Part shown: positions 15,554 through 24,869 of the stretch, piece by piece
Layout of the letters: each line of letters starts with the position of its first letter
Numbering within the stretch: position 1 is the stretch's first letter
NCBI RefSeq assembly: GCF_024055725.1
Contig: NZ_JAMXMX010000005.1
Span: 124,001-188,000, forward strand
Reading direction: 5' to 3'
DNA: 64,000 nucleotides
From: Actinoallomurus spadix
GTDB taxonomy: Bacteria > Actinomycetota > Actinomycetes > Streptosporangiales > Streptosporangiaceae
The notes under the pieces: model-generated
Databases searched by the model: none
Told to the model about the DNA's origin: nothing
Seen by the model: only the letters and a program-made list of their open reading frames with translations
Program-made: the position numbers and the translations under genes

Positions 15554-16414
15554 TTGTTGCTCGGCAACTTCCTCATCGGCCTGCGCGAAGGGCTGGAAGC
15601 CTCGCTCGTCGTCAGCATCCTCATCGCGTACCTGGTCAAGTCGGGCAACCGCCGGGCGCTCGCGCCCGTCTGGGCGGGCATCGGCACCGCCATCGGCATC
15701 AGCGTCGCCTTCTGCGTGCTGCTGAGCGTCGCCTCGGGCGAGATGCAGTTCAAGACGCAGGAGACGTTCGGCGGGTTCCTGTCGATCCTCGCGGTCGGCC
15801 TGGTGACGTGGATGGTCTTCTGGATGCGCCGGGCCGCGCGGTCGATGAAGGCCGAGCTCGAGGGCAAGCTGGAGGGCGCACTGTCCCTGGGGACCGGGGC
15901 CCTGTTCGCCGTGGCGATCCTGGCGGTCGGCCGGGAGGGCCTGGAGACGGCCCTGTTCCTGTGGACCAACATCAACGCCGCCCAGGACAGCAGCGTCCAG
16001 CCGATCGTCGGCGCCGTGCTGGGCCTGCTCACCGCCGCGCTGCTGGGCTATCTCCTCTACCGGGGCGGGCTCCGGCTCAACCTCAAGCGCTTCTTCACGA
16101 TCACCGGCGCGGCGCTCATCGTGGTCGCCGCCGGAGTCTTCGGCTACGGCTTCCACGACCTGCAGGAGGCCGGCATCCTGCCCGGCATCACGTCCCACGC
16201 GTTCGAGCCGCACAAGTGGTTCCACGGCATGGGCACCACCGGCCAGTGGCTGCAGACGGCCCTCCAGGGCGTCTTCAACCTGACGCCTCAGGTGACCAAG
16301 GTCCAGGCCGTGATGTGGGTGCTCTACGTCGTGCCGGTCATGTTCCTCTTCCTCCGCCCGGCCAAGCCCGCCGCCCCCAAGCCGGGGCAGCAGACCGCCG
16401 CCGCGCGCGGCTGA
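15554..16414 (+). CDS. efeU: FTR1/EfeU-family high-affinity iron permease
   Basis: This 286-residue polytopic membrane protein takes up ferrous/ferric iron. Both family iron motifs are present: REGLEASLVV in the first helix (residues 11-15) and GREGLETALFLW in the fourth. Seven hydrophobic segments can be traced, ending VMWVLYVVPVMFLFLRP. The frame begins at a TTG inside the iron box. I choose TTG 15554, which has AAGGAG nine bases before it and gives LLGNFLIGLREGLEASL, the usual start of the family. Normal EfeO and EfeB partners are not adjacent; the next gene is fadA, 150 bases on. Regulation is expected through the iron box at 15504-15522. Confidence 0.9.
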   Translation: MLLGNFLIGLREGLEASLVVSILIAYLVKSGNRRALAPVWAGIGTAIGISVAFCVLLSVASGEMQFKTQETFGGFLSILAVGLVTWMVFWMRRAARSMKAELEGKLEGALSLGTGALFAVAILAVGREGLETALFLWTNINAAQDSSVQPIVGAVLGLLTAALLGYLLYRGGLRLNLKRFFTITGAALIVVAAGVFGYGFHDLQEAGILPGITSHAFEPHKWFHGMGTTGQWLQTALQGVFNLTPQVTKVQAVMWVLYVVPVMFLFLRPAKPAAPKPGQQTAAARG

Positions 16415-16490
16415 TCACGGCTGAGCGCGGCGGTACGCGTACGGTCCCGCCCCGCGGAGGGTCATGACAGGGCCCGGGTTACCCGTCAGT

Positions 16491-16508
16491 CGTTACTGGC
16501 GAGTAACG
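16491..16508. promoter_or_regulatory. 18-bp operator-like palindrome upstream of fadA
   Basis: CGTTACTGGCGAGTAACG has perfect 7-bp arms (CGTTACT/AGTAACG) around GGCG, 57 bases before the fadA start. Its form fits a TetR-family (FadR-like) fatty-acid-responsive operator. No regulator gene is adjacent, so the binding protein would be encoded elsewhere (inference). Confidence 0.7.
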
Positions 16509-16564
16509 TAGGGGTAGGAGTACCCAGGAGTGCTCCGCAGGCTCTGTCAGAAGGAGAACCGACC

Positions 16565-17767
16565 GTGCCCCGTACCGCACGTGACGTGGTCTTCGTCGAC
16601 GGCGTTCGCACGCCGTTCGGCAAGGCGGGCCCCAAGGGGCTCTACGCCGAGACCCGCGCAGATGATCTCGTCGTCCGCGTGATCCGCGAGTTGCGGAGGC
16701 GCAACCCCTCCCTGCCTGCCGACCGCGTCGACGAGGTCGCCATCGCCGCGACCACGCAGACCGGCGACCAGGGCCTCACCATCGGCCGCTCGGCCGCCGT
16801 GCTCGCCGGGCTGCCCAAGAGCGTCCCCGGGTTCGCCATCGACCGCATGTGCGCGGGCGCGATGACCGCCGTCACGACCGTGGCCGGCGGCATCGCCTTC
16901 GGCGCGTACGACGTCGCGATCGCCGGCGGCGTCGAGCACATGGGCCGGCACCCGATGGGTGAGGGCGTCGACCCGAACCCGCGGTTCCTCGCCGAGAAGC
17001 TCGTCGACCCCTCCGCGCTGGTCATGGGGTCCACGGCGGAGAACCTGCACGACCGGTACCCGCATATCACCCGCGAGCGCGCCGACGCGTACGCCCTGCG
17101 CAGCCAGCAGAAGGTCGCGGCGGCGTACGAGGCCGGCAAGATCCAGCCGGACCTGGTGCCGATGGCGATCCGCTCGCAGGAGAAGGGCTACGGCCTGGCG
17201 ACCCGCGACGAGCCGCCGCGTCCCGAAACGACGCTGGAGGGCCTGGCCGGCCTGAAGACGCCGTTCCGGCCGCACGGCCACGTCACGGCGGGCAACGCCG
17301 CGGGCCTCAACGACGGCGCGACCGGCTGCATCGTCGCGGCCGAGGACGTCGCGGCCGAGCTGGGCCTCACCGCGAAGATGCGGCTCGTCGACTACGCGTT
17401 CGCCGGCGTGGAACCGGAGGTCATGGGCGTCGGCCCGGTCCCGGCCACCGAGAAGCTCCTGGCCCGCAACTCGATCACGATGGACGACATCGGCCTGATC
17501 GAGATCAATGAGGCGTTCGCCGTGCAGGTCCTCGCCTTCCTCGACCACTTCAAGATCGCCGATGACGACGCTCGGGTGAATCCCTGGGGCGGCGCGATCG
17601 CGCTCGGCCACCCGCTCGCGTCCTCCGGGGTGCGGCTGATGATGCAGCTGGCCCGCCAGTTCGCCGAGCGTCCCGACGTCCGCTTCGGCCTGACGACGAT
17701 GTGCGTCGGCATGGGCATGGGCGGCACCGTTCTGTGGGAGAACCCGAACTTCGAGGGGGGCAAGTGA
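16565..17767 (+). CDS. fadA: acetyl-CoA C-acyltransferase (3-ketoacyl-CoA thiolase)
   Basis: This thiolase cleaves 3-ketoacyl-CoA with CoA to release acetyl-CoA in beta-oxidation. The 400-residue length is typical. The acyl-enzyme cysteine is C96 in AIDRMCAGAMTAV. NEAFAVQVLAFL holds the N-E-A motif, GGAIALGHPLASSGVR the G-H-P His, and LTTMCVGMGMGG the second catalytic cysteine. The start GTG 16565 follows an AGAAGGAG site. The stop overlaps the GTG of fadB (GTGA at 17764-17767), so the thiolase and multifunctional subunit are coupled, as in the FadA-FadB trifunctional complex. Control is likely through the palindrome at 16491-16508. Confidence 0.94.
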   Translation: MPRTARDVVFVDGVRTPFGKAGPKGLYAETRADDLVVRVIRELRRRNPSLPADRVDEVAIAATTQTGDQGLTIGRSAAVLAGLPKSVPGFAIDRMCAGAMTAVTTVAGGIAFGAYDVAIAGGVEHMGRHPMGEGVDPNPRFLAEKLVDPSALVMGSTAENLHDRYPHITRERADAYALRSQQKVAAAYEAGKIQPDLVPMAIRSQEKGYGLATRDEPPRPETTLEGLAGLKTPFRPHGHVTAGNAAGLNDGATGCIVAAEDVAAELGLTAKMRLVDYAFAGVEPEVMGVGPVPATEKLLARNSITMDDIGLIEINEAFAVQVLAFLDHFKIADDDARVNPWGGAIALGHPLASSGVRLMMQLARQFAERPDVRFGLTTMCVGMGMGGTVLWENPNFEGGK

Positions 17768-19854
17768 GCACGGTGCAGACGTGGCGTTCGCTGCTGGACG
17801 CCGGGAACGTCGACCACGACGAGGTCGTGACGCACGCGCGCGTACGCGACGTCGAGCTGCCGTACGGCGCGGGCACGATGGCGCTGATCACGCTCGACAA
17901 CGGGTTCGACCACACCAAGCCGAACACCTTCGGCCCGCGCGGCCTGCTGGAGCTGGACGACGCCCTCGACCAGGTCGCGGCGCGCGACGACCTCGCGGCC
18001 GTCGGCGTGACCGGCAAGCCGTTCATCTTCGCGGTCGGCGCGGACCTCAAGGGCGTGCAGTCCCTGGAGGACCGGGAGCAGGCGAAGCTGGTCGCGCGGC
18101 TCGGGCACGACGTGTTCCGCCGGCTCGGGGAGCTGAACGTCCCGTCGTTCGCGTTCGTCAATGGCGCGGCGATGGGCGGCGGCGTCGAGGTGGCGCTGCA
18201 CTGCGCGTACCGGACGATCTCCTCCGGCGTGCCCGCGCTGGCGCTGCCCGAGTGCTTCCTGGGCCTGGTGCCCGGCTGGGGCGGGACGTACCTGCTGCCC
18301 CGCCTGATCGGCGCGGCGAACGCCCTCAAGGTCATCATCGAGAACCCGCTCAACCAGAACAAGATGCTCCGCGGCCCCCAGGCGTACGACCTGGGCATCG
18401 CCGACGTCATGTTCGAGCCGGCCGACTTCCTGGAGGAGTCGCTGCGCTGGGCCGCCCACGTCCTGACCGGCGAGGTGACGGTCGAGCGCGCCGAGGTCGA
18501 CACCGGCAAGGCGTGGGACGACGCCGTCGCGCAGGCCCGGTGGTTCGCCGAGGGCAAGCTGCACGGCGCGGCCCCGGCGCCGCTGCGGGCGCTCGACCTC
18601 GTCGCGGCGGCCAAGGACCGCACCCGCGACGAGGGCTTCGCGGCCGAGGACGACGCCCTGGCCGACCTCATCATGAGCCCGGAGCTGCGCTCCGGCCTGT
18701 ACGCCTTCGACCTGGTGCAGAAGCGCGCCAAGCGGCCCGCCGGCGCGCCCGACAGGTCCCTCGCGCGGCCGGTGACCAAGGTCGGCGTGGTCGGCGCCGG
18801 GCGGATGGCCTCGCAGCTGGCCCTGCTGTTCGCCCGGCGGCTGAACGTTCCGGTCGTGCTCACCGACCTGGACCAGGAGCGCCTCGACAAGGGCGTCGGC
18901 TACGTCCACGGCGAGGTCGACAAGCTGCTCGGCCGGGGCCGGATCTCGGCGGACGACGCGTCGCGGCTCAAGGGCCTGGTGACCGGCTCGCTGACCAAGG
19001 ACGCGTTCGCCGACGCGGACTTCGTCATCGAGGCCGTGTTCGAGGAGATGGGCGTCAAGCAGAAGGTCTTCGCCGAGGTCGAGGCGGTCGTCTCGCCCGA
19101 GTGCGTGCTGGCCACCAACACCTCCTCGCTGTCGGTGACCGAGATGGCGTCGAAGCTGAAGCACCCCGAGCGGGTCGTCGGCTTCCACTTCTTCAACCCG
19201 GTCGCCGTCCTGCCGCTGCTGGAGATCATCCGGGGCGAGCGGACCGACGACGCCGCGCTGGCGACGGCGTTCGCCACCGGCAAGGCGCTGAAGAAGTCCT
19301 GCGTGCTGGTCAAGGACGCCCCCGCGTTCGTGGTCAACCGCATCCTGCTGCGGCTGCAGGCGGAGATCCTCAAGACCGTGGAGGAGGGCACGCCGATCGA
19401 GGTCGTCGAGCGCTCCACCAACCCGCTCGGCCTGCCCATGTCGCCGTTCGTCCTCATGGGGCTCGTCGGCCCGGCGATCGCGCTGCACGTCGGCGAGACA
19501 CTGCACGCGGCGTTCCCGGACCGGTTCCCGGTCTCGGCGGGCCTGGCCAAGCTGGTCGCGGCGGGCAAGCCCGGCGTCTACCGGCCGGACTTCACCTTCG
19601 ACCCGGAGGCCGTGGCGCTGTTCGAGGGCGGCACGTCCCCGTCGACGGAGGAGCAGGTCCTCGCCCGGGCGCTCGACGGGCTCGCCGAAGAGATCAAGAT
19701 CATGCTGGACGAGGGCGTAGTGGCGGCGCCCGAGGACATCGACCTGTGCCTGATCCTGGGCGCGGGCTGGCCGTTCCACCTGGGCGGCATCACGCCGTAT
19801 CTCGACCGCACCGGCATCGCGGAGAAGGTCACCGGAGCGCGCTTCCACTCCTGA
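17764..19854 (+). CDS. fadB: multifunctional enoyl-CoA hydratase / 3-hydroxyacyl-CoA dehydrogenase
   Basis: This 696-residue protein performs hydration and NAD-dependent oxidation in beta-oxidation. The N-terminal crotonase domain has the oxyanion segment FVNGAAMGGGVEVALHC and the catalytic Glu region LPECFLGLVPGWGGTYLLPR. After a linker, the dehydrogenase domain starts TKVGVVGAGRMASQLALLF (NAD-binding G-x-G-x-x-A/S) and continues with NTSSLSVTEMA and VVGFHFFNPVAVLPLLEII, which holds the catalytic His of the HFFNP motif. DAPAFVVNRIL precedes the C-terminal dimer domains. The start GTG 17764 overlaps the fadA stop. It ends before a strong bidirectional terminator at 19872-19896. Confidence 0.93.
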   Translation: MSTVQTWRSLLDAGNVDHDEVVTHARVRDVELPYGAGTMALITLDNGFDHTKPNTFGPRGLLELDDALDQVAARDDLAAVGVTGKPFIFAVGADLKGVQSLEDREQAKLVARLGHDVFRRLGELNVPSFAFVNGAAMGGGVEVALHCAYRTISSGVPALALPECFLGLVPGWGGTYLLPRLIGAANALKVIIENPLNQNKMLRGPQAYDLGIADVMFEPADFLEESLRWAAHVLTGEVTVERAEVDTGKAWDDAVAQARWFAEGKLHGAAPAPLRALDLVAAAKDRTRDEGFAAEDDALADLIMSPELRSGLYAFDLVQKRAKRPAGAPDRSLARPVTKVGVVGAGRMASQLALLFARRLNVPVVLTDLDQERLDKGVGYVHGEVDKLLGRGRISADDASRLKGLVTGSLTKDAFADADFVIEAVFEEMGVKQKVFAEVEAVVSPECVLATNTSSLSVTEMASKLKHPERVVGFHFFNPVAVLPLLEIIRGERTDDAALATAFATGKALKKSCVLVKDAPAFVVNRILLRLQAEILKTVEEGTPIEVVERSTNPLGLPMSPFVLMGLVGPAIALHVGETLHAAFPDRFPVSAGLAKLVAAGKPGVYRPDFTFDPEAVALFEGGTSPSTEEQVLARALDGLAEEIKIMLDEGVVAAPEDIDLCLILGAGWPFHLGGITPYLDRTGIAEKVTGARFHS

Positions 19855-19871
19855 CGCCGATCCGACGCAGG

Positions 19872-19896
19872 CGCCCCGGCACACCGTGCCGGGGCG
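19872..19896. terminator. bidirectional terminator between fadB and the reductase gene
   Basis: CGCCCCGGCAC and GTGCCGGGGCG form a perfect 11-bp stem with a 3-base ACC loop. It sits 17 bases after the fadB stop and 9 bases past the stop of the convergent reductase gene. Confidence 0.8.
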
Positions 19897-19905
19897 TTCG
19901 GCGTG

Positions 19906-21261
19906 TCAGGGCGTGTGCGTGCCGCAGGCGCGGCGCAGGGCGTCCCAGCCGGCGAGCTTGACGCGTTCGCCGCGGGTGAGCGTACGGGCCAGCTCGATCT
20001 CCTCGGCGTCGATGCGGAGCCAGTCGTCGTACGTCACCGCGCGGACGTTCCGCGCCTCCAGCAGCCCCTCGATCGACGGGCGCTCGCGGGCCCGGCCGGC
20101 CAGGTCGGCGAGCAGGGCGCGGACGGTCTCGGCGGCGTCGGCCTTGTTCGTTCCGATCACCCCGGTGGGGCCGCGCTTGAGCCAGCCGGCGACGTACTCC
20201 CCCGGCCTCGGCGCGCCGTCCTCGCCGAGCACCCGCCCGGACTCGTTCGGCACGACGTACGCCCGCGGGTCGAACGGCACGCCGGTCAGCGGGACGCTCT
20301 GGTAGCCGACCGAGCGCAGCACCATCCCGACCGGCAGCGTCTCGTAGACGCCGGTGCCGGTGACCCGGCCCTCGGCGTTCAGCGCGGTGCGTTCCAGGCG
20401 CAGGCCCTCGACCCGGTCGGTGCCGAGGATCTCCACGGGCCGCAGCCAGAACCGCAGGTCGAGCCGGCGCGGCCGGCCCTCGGCCGGGCGCCCCGCCCAG
20501 TCGCGCATGACGGCGACGTTGCCGCGCACGTGCCGGTCGGACTCGGCGAGCGCGGCGCTCGCCGGGTCGAGCTCCAGGTCCTCAGGCCGCACGTGGACCT
20601 CGGTGTGCGGCAGCGCGCCCAGCTCACGCAGCTCCTTCGTGGTGAACTTGGCCTGCGCCGGACCACGCCTGCCGATCATGTGGATGTGGCGAACGGCGCT
20701 GCCGCCGAGCAGGTCGAGCACCGGCTCGGGCACGTCCGTGGCGCGCAGCTCGTCCGCGGTCTTGGCGAGGATCCGCGCCACGTCGACGGCGACGTTCCCG
20801 ACCCCGATCACCGCCACCTCGTCGGCGGACAGGTCGACGTCGAGGCCGGCGGCGTCCGGATGGCCGCAGTACCAGTTGACGAAGTCGGTCGCGGCGACGC
20901 TGCCGGGCAGGTCCTCCCCCGGCACGCCGAGGTGCCGGTCGACCATGGCGCCGGTCGCGTAGATCACCGCGTCGTAGCAGGCGCGCAGGTCGTCCCGCGT
21001 GACGTCGGCACCGAACTCCACGCCGCCGAGGAAGCGCACCCCCGGGTGCTCCAGCACCCGCTGCAGGTAGCGCGCGATCGATTTGATCGACGTGTGGTCC
21101 GGCGCGACGCCGTACCGTACGAGGCCGTACGGTGTCGGCAGCCGGTCGAAGACGTCGACGAGTACGTTGCCGTCCGCCTGCTTCACCAGGGCCTCGGCGG
21201 CGTAGATGCCCGCCGGCCCGGACCCGATGACCGCCACGCGGAGCGGAGGTGTGTCCGCCAC
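19906..21261 (-). CDS. fprA: FprA-type NADPH:ferredoxin reductase (adrenodoxin-reductase family)
   Basis: This flavoprotein of about 451 residues moves electrons between NADPH and ferredoxin for P450s and other acceptors. The FAD site is VAVIGSGPAGIYAAEALV, followed by DRLPTPYGLVRYGVAPDH, a hallmark of adrenodoxin-reductase-like enzymes. The NADP site is VAVIGVGNVAVDVARIL with HMIGRRGPAQAKFTTKELREL (Arg residues for the NADP phosphate). The C-terminal GWLKRGPTGVIGTNKADA closes the FAD domain. The frame opens at 21312, but I place the start at GTG 21261 (VADTPPLRVAVIG), just ahead of the first strand; the ribosome site is weak. It is the only gene in its unit; an amino-acid permease ends about 50 bases upstream. 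Confidence 0.88.
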   Translation of the reverse strand: MADTPPLRVAVIGSGPAGIYAAEALVKQADGNVLVDVFDRLPTPYGLVRYGVAPDHTSIKSIARYLQRVLEHPGVRFLGGVEFGADVTRDDLRACYDAVIYATGAMVDRHLGVPGEDLPGSVAATDFVNWYCGHPDAAGLDVDLSADEVAVIGVGNVAVDVARILAKTADELRATDVPEPVLDLLGGSAVRHIHMIGRRGPAQAKFTTKELRELGALPHTEVHVRPEDLELDPASAALAESDRHVRGNVAVMRDWAGRPAEGRPRRLDLRFWLRPVEILGTDRVEGLRLERTALNAEGRVTGTGVYETLPVGMVLRSVGYQSVPLTGVPFDPRAYVVPNESGRVLGEDGAPRPGEYVAGWLKRGPTGVIGTNKADAAETVRALLADLAGRARERPSIEGLLEARNVRAVTYDDWLRIDAEEIELARTLTRGERVKLAGWDALRRACGTHTP

Positions 21262-21313
21262 CTCGCCATTGTGCGCACAGGAGGCGCCCCGCGTCAGGAC
21301 CGGCGGGGCCACA

Positions 21314-22783
21314 TCACCGGGATTCGACCGACGGTTTACCGGCCCTGCTGTGGGCGTACCCGTACCCGAAGTAGATGACGAAGCCGATGAGCATCCAGGC
21401 CACGAACCGGATCCACGTCTCCACGGGTAGGTTCAGCATCAGGTAGACGCAGGCCAGGACGGACAGGACCGGAACGAGCGGGGACGCCGGGACGCGGAAC
21501 GAGCGCTCCAGGTCCGGCCGGGTGCGGCGCAGGAGGACGACGCCGACCGAGACGACGACGAACGCGAACAGGGTGCCGATGTTGACCAGGTCGGCCAGGG
21601 CGGACAGCGGGACCAGGCCGGCGATGGCCGCGACGATCACGCCGATGATGACGGTCATCCGGGCGGGCGTGCCGTACTTCGGGTGAACCTTGGCCAGCCA
21701 CGCCGGGAGCAGCCCGTCCCGGCTCATCGCGAAGAACACCCGGCTCTGGCCGAGCAGCAGGATCAGCACGACGGTGGTCAGGCCGGCGAGCGCGCCGACG
21801 CTGACGATCGTGGCGAACCCCGAGTGGCCGATCGCCTTGAACGCGTCGGCGAGGGGCGCGTCGACGCTCAGCTGCCGGTAGTTCTGGATGCCGACGACGA
21901 CGAGGGAGACGGCGACGTACAGCGTGGTGCAGATGGCGAGCGAGGCGATGATGCCGACGGGCAGGTCGCGCTGCGGCTTCTTGGTCTCCTCGGCGGCGGT
22001 GGCGACGATGTCGAAGCCGATGAAGGCGAAGAAGACGATCGCGGCGCCCGCGAAGATGCCGGCCCATCCGTACGTCGACGGCAGAAAGCCGAAGATGACC
22101 TGGATCAGCGGGGTCTTCCCGCCGTGCGCCTCGGGCGTGGGGACGGCCTTCGGGACGAACGGGTGGTAGTTGGCGCCCTTGATGAAGAACAGGCCCGCGA
22201 TGATCACGAAGAGGACGACCGCGATCTTGATCGCGACGATGACGGCGTTCACCCGGGAGGAGATCTTCACGCCGAGGATGAGGACGCCCGTCACGATCAG
22301 CACGATCAGCGCCGCCGGGATGTTGAAGGTCGCGTGTTCCCCGGCGACGGACGTGGGGAGGTCCCAGCCGAGGTCGCTGAGCAGCGTTCTGGCGTAGCCG
22401 GACCAGCCCACCGCCACGGTCGCCGCCGCCAGCGCCAGCTCCAGGACCAGGTCCCAGCCGATGATCCAGGCGGGCAGTTCACCGAGCGTCGCGAACGAGA
22501 ACGTGTACGCGGAGCCCGCCACCGGAACGGTCGAGGCGAACTCCGCGTAGCACAGCGCGGCGAGGGCGCAGGCGATGGCCGCGGCGACGAAGGACAGCGC
22601 CACCGCCGGTCCGGACTTCTCCTTCGCGACCTCGCCGGTGAGGACGAAGATGCCGGTCCCGATGATGACCCCGACGCCGAAGACGGTCAGGTCCAGTGCG
22701 CTGAGATCTCTTCGGAGTCGGTGACCGGGCTCGTCCGTATCTTGAATGGACCGCTCGACCGACTTCGTTCGAAATACATGCAC
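21314..22783 (-). CDS. APC-family amino-acid permease (cationic amino-acid transporter type)
   Basis: This 489-residue integral membrane transporter has about 12 hydrophobic segments. The N-terminus reads HRLRRDLSALDLTVFGVGVIIGTGIFVLTG, the G-x-G-I-I-G-x-G-I-F motif of APC transporters. FAFIGFDIVATAAEETKKPQRDLPVGI is the conserved E-E segment after helix 6, and QSRVFFAMSRDGLLP marks helix 8. The pattern fits the CAT/YfnA subgroup that carries cationic or branched amino acids; substrate is not determinable. The start ATG 22783 has GGAG nine bases upstream. It lies downstream of dxs in the same direction with 67 bases between, but no functional link is evident. Confidence 0.88.
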   Translation of the reverse strand: MHVFRTKSVERSIQDTDEPGHRLRRDLSALDLTVFGVGVIIGTGIFVLTGEVAKEKSGPAVALSFVAAAIACALAALCYAEFASTVPVAGSAYTFSFATLGELPAWIIGWDLVLELALAAATVAVGWSGYARTLLSDLGWDLPTSVAGEHATFNIPAALIVLIVTGVLILGVKISSRVNAVIVAIKIAVVLFVIIAGLFFIKGANYHPFVPKAVPTPEAHGGKTPLIQVIFGFLPSTYGWAGIFAGAAIVFFAFIGFDIVATAAEETKKPQRDLPVGIIASLAICTTLYVAVSLVVVGIQNYRQLSVDAPLADAFKAIGHSGFATIVSVGALAGLTTVVLILLLGQSRVFFAMSRDGLLPAWLAKVHPKYGTPARMTVIIGVIVAAIAGLVPLSALADLVNIGTLFAFVVVSVGVVLLRRTRPDLERSFRVPASPLVPVLSVLACVYLMLNLPVETWIRFVAWMLIGFVIYFGYGYAHSRAGKPSVESR

Positions 22784-22850
22784 CGGGACTCCTTTGTCGC
22801 CCTTTTTGGCCCTCCTCTACCCAGCGTCGGAAAAACTAACGAACGGCTTG

Positions 22851-24749
22851 TCAGGACTCGGTCGGCTCGAGCACTTCGTCCCTGGCGGTGGCCGCCGTGA
22901 TGTCCCGGGCGAGCCCCTGCGGGGTCAGCCCCATGTCGGTGAGGACCTGCGCCCGCTTGGCGTGGTCGAGGAACCGGTCCGGAATGCCGAACGTCCGCAC
23001 CGGCACGTCCACATCGGCGTCGCGCAGCGCCCGCGCCACCGCGTCGCCCACCCCGCCGACCCGGCAGTTGTCCTCGACGACCGCGACGACCCGGTGCGCG
23101 GCGGCCAGCGCCGGCAGCTCCGCGTCCAGCGGCTTGACCCAGCGCGGGTCGACGACCGTGACGCCGATGCCGTGCGCGTCGATGGTCCGGGCGGCCTCCA
23201 CCGCCAGGCCCGCCATCGGGCCCGCCGCGACGATCAGCACGTCCTGCGCGCCCGAGCGGACGAGCACGTCCATCCCGCCGACCCGGTCGACGGCCGGAAC
23301 GTCCTCGGCGACCGGCCCCTTCGGGAACCGGACCACCGTCGGCCCGTCGGCCACGGCCACCGCCTCGCGCAGCAGCTCCGTCAGCCGCGCGCCGTCCCGC
23401 GGCGCGGCGACGCGCAGGCCCGGCACCACCTGCAGGATCGACATGTCCCACATGCCGTTGTGGCTCGGCCCGTCGTCACCCGTGACCCCGGCCCGGTCGA
23501 GAACGACCGTGACCGGCAGTTTGTGCAGCGCGACGTCCATGAGCAGCTGGTCGAACGCGCGGTTGAGGAACGTGGCGTACACCGCGACGACCGGATGCAT
23601 GCCGCCGAAGGCCAGGCCCGCCGCGGACGTCACCGCGTGCTGCTCGGCGATTCCCACGTCGAACGTGCGCTCGGGGTACGCCTCGGCGAACGCGGCCAGG
23701 CCCGTCGGGTGCAGCATCGCCGCCGTGATGGCCACCACGTCGGGACGCTCCGCGCCCAGCGCCACGAGCTCGTCGCTGAACACGTTGGTCCAGGACCGGG
23801 AGCTCTTGGCGAGCTTGCGGCCCGTCGCCGCGTCGAACAGGCCGGGCGCGTGGAACGCCTCCTCCTCGTCGTTCTCCGCCGGCGCGTAGCCGAAGCCCTT
23901 GCGGGTGATGCAGTGCACGATCACCGGCTCGCCGAAGTCCTTGGCCTTGCGCAGCGCGTGTTCGACGGCCTCCTCGTCGTGCCCGTCGATCGGCCCGAGG
24001 TACTTCAGGCCCAGGTCCTCGAACATCGCCTGCGGCTGCAGGATGTCCTTGATCCCCTTCTTGATGCCGTGCAGCGCCTCGTACGCCATCGGCCCCACGA
24101 CCGGCGTGCGCGGCACCGTGCGCTTGATCAGGTCCAGGGCGCTCTCGTACCCCCGCGTCATCCGCAGGTCCGCGAGGTGGCTGGCCAGCCCGCCGATCGT
24201 CGGGGAGTACGACCGGCCGTTGTCGTTGACGACGATGACGACCCTGCGGTCCCTGCCCGCCGCGATGTTGTTCAGCGCCTCCCAGGCCATGCCGCCGGTC
24301 AGCGCGCCGTCTCCGATGAACGGCACGACGAACCGGTCGCCCTCGCCGCGCAGCTGGTACGCCTTCGCGAGCCCGTCGGCGTACGACAGGGCGGTGGAGG
24401 CGTGGGAGTTCTCGATCACGTCGTGCTCGGACTCGGCCTGGCTCGGGTACCCGGACAGCCCGCCGGCCTGCCGCAGCGTGCCGAAGTCCTGCCGCCCCGT
24501 GAGCAGCTTGTGGACGTACGCCTGGTGACCCGTGTCGAACAGGATCCGGTCACGCGGGGAGTCGAAGACGCGGTGCAGGGCGATGGTGAGCTCGACCACG
24601 CCGAGGTTCGGACCGAGGTGACCGCCGTTCTTCGACGTCGACACCGCGGTGACGAGGAGGTCTCGTATCTCGCCGGCGAGCTGCGGAAGCTGCTCCGGAG
24701 CCAGGCGCTTGAGGTCCTCGGGCCCTCGGATCGACTCAAGAAGGGTCAC
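22851..24749 (-). CDS. dxs: 1-deoxy-D-xylulose-5-phosphate synthase
   Basis: Dxs condenses pyruvate and glyceraldehyde 3-phosphate to DXP, the first step of the MEP isoprenoid pathway, using thiamine diphosphate. The 632-residue protein has [31 protein letters not shown], the ThDP/Mg motif [18 protein letters not shown] with [13 protein letters not shown], and the transketolase middle domain [22 protein letters not shown]. The usual start would be ATG 24758, but GAGGAG directly abuts it. GTG 24749 has the same site nine bases away and gives [16 protein letters not shown], as in relatives, so I choose it. It is divergent from idi, pairing two isoprenoid genes around one 120-base promoter region. 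Confidence 0.95.
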   Translation of the reverse strand: MTLLESIRGPEDLKRLAPEQLPQLAGEIRDLLVTAVSTSKNGGHLGPNLGVVELTIALHRVFDSPRDRILFDTGHQAYVHKLLTGRQDFGTLRQAGGLSGYPSQAESEHDVIENSHASTALSYADGLAKAYQLRGEGDRFVVPFIGDGALTGGMAWEALNNIAAGRDRRVVIVVNDNGRSYSPTIGGLASHLADLRMTRGYESALDLIKRTVPRTPVVGPMAYEALHGIKKGIKDILQPQAMFEDLGLKYLGPIDGHDEEAVEHALRKAKDFGEPVIVHCITRKGFGYAPAENDEEEAFHAPGLFDAATGRKLAKSSRSWTNVFSDELVALGAERPDVVAITAAMLHPTGLAAFAEAYPERTFDVGIAEQHAVTSAAGLAFGGMHPVVAVYATFLNRAFDQLLMDVALHKLPVTVVLDRAGVTGDDGPSHNGMWDMSILQVVPGLRVAAPRDGARLTELLREAVAVADGPTVVRFPKGPVAEDVPAVDRVGGMDVLVRSGAQDVLIVAAGPMAGLAVEAARTIDAHGIGVTVVDPRWVKPLDAELPALAAAHRVVAVVEDNCRVGGVGDAVARALRDADVDVPVRTFGIPDRFLDHAKRAQVLTDMGLTPQGLARDITAATARDEVLEPTES

Positions 24750-24869
24750 GCGGGTCATCTCCTCGTTTTTTCTGCGGATGCTGATTTTAGTGGCCGCTCG
24801 ACTATGAGACGCGAAGCCCCTGAGCCGAGTTCACGTGGCGCAGCGTAGCGATCGGATATAAAGAGAGTG

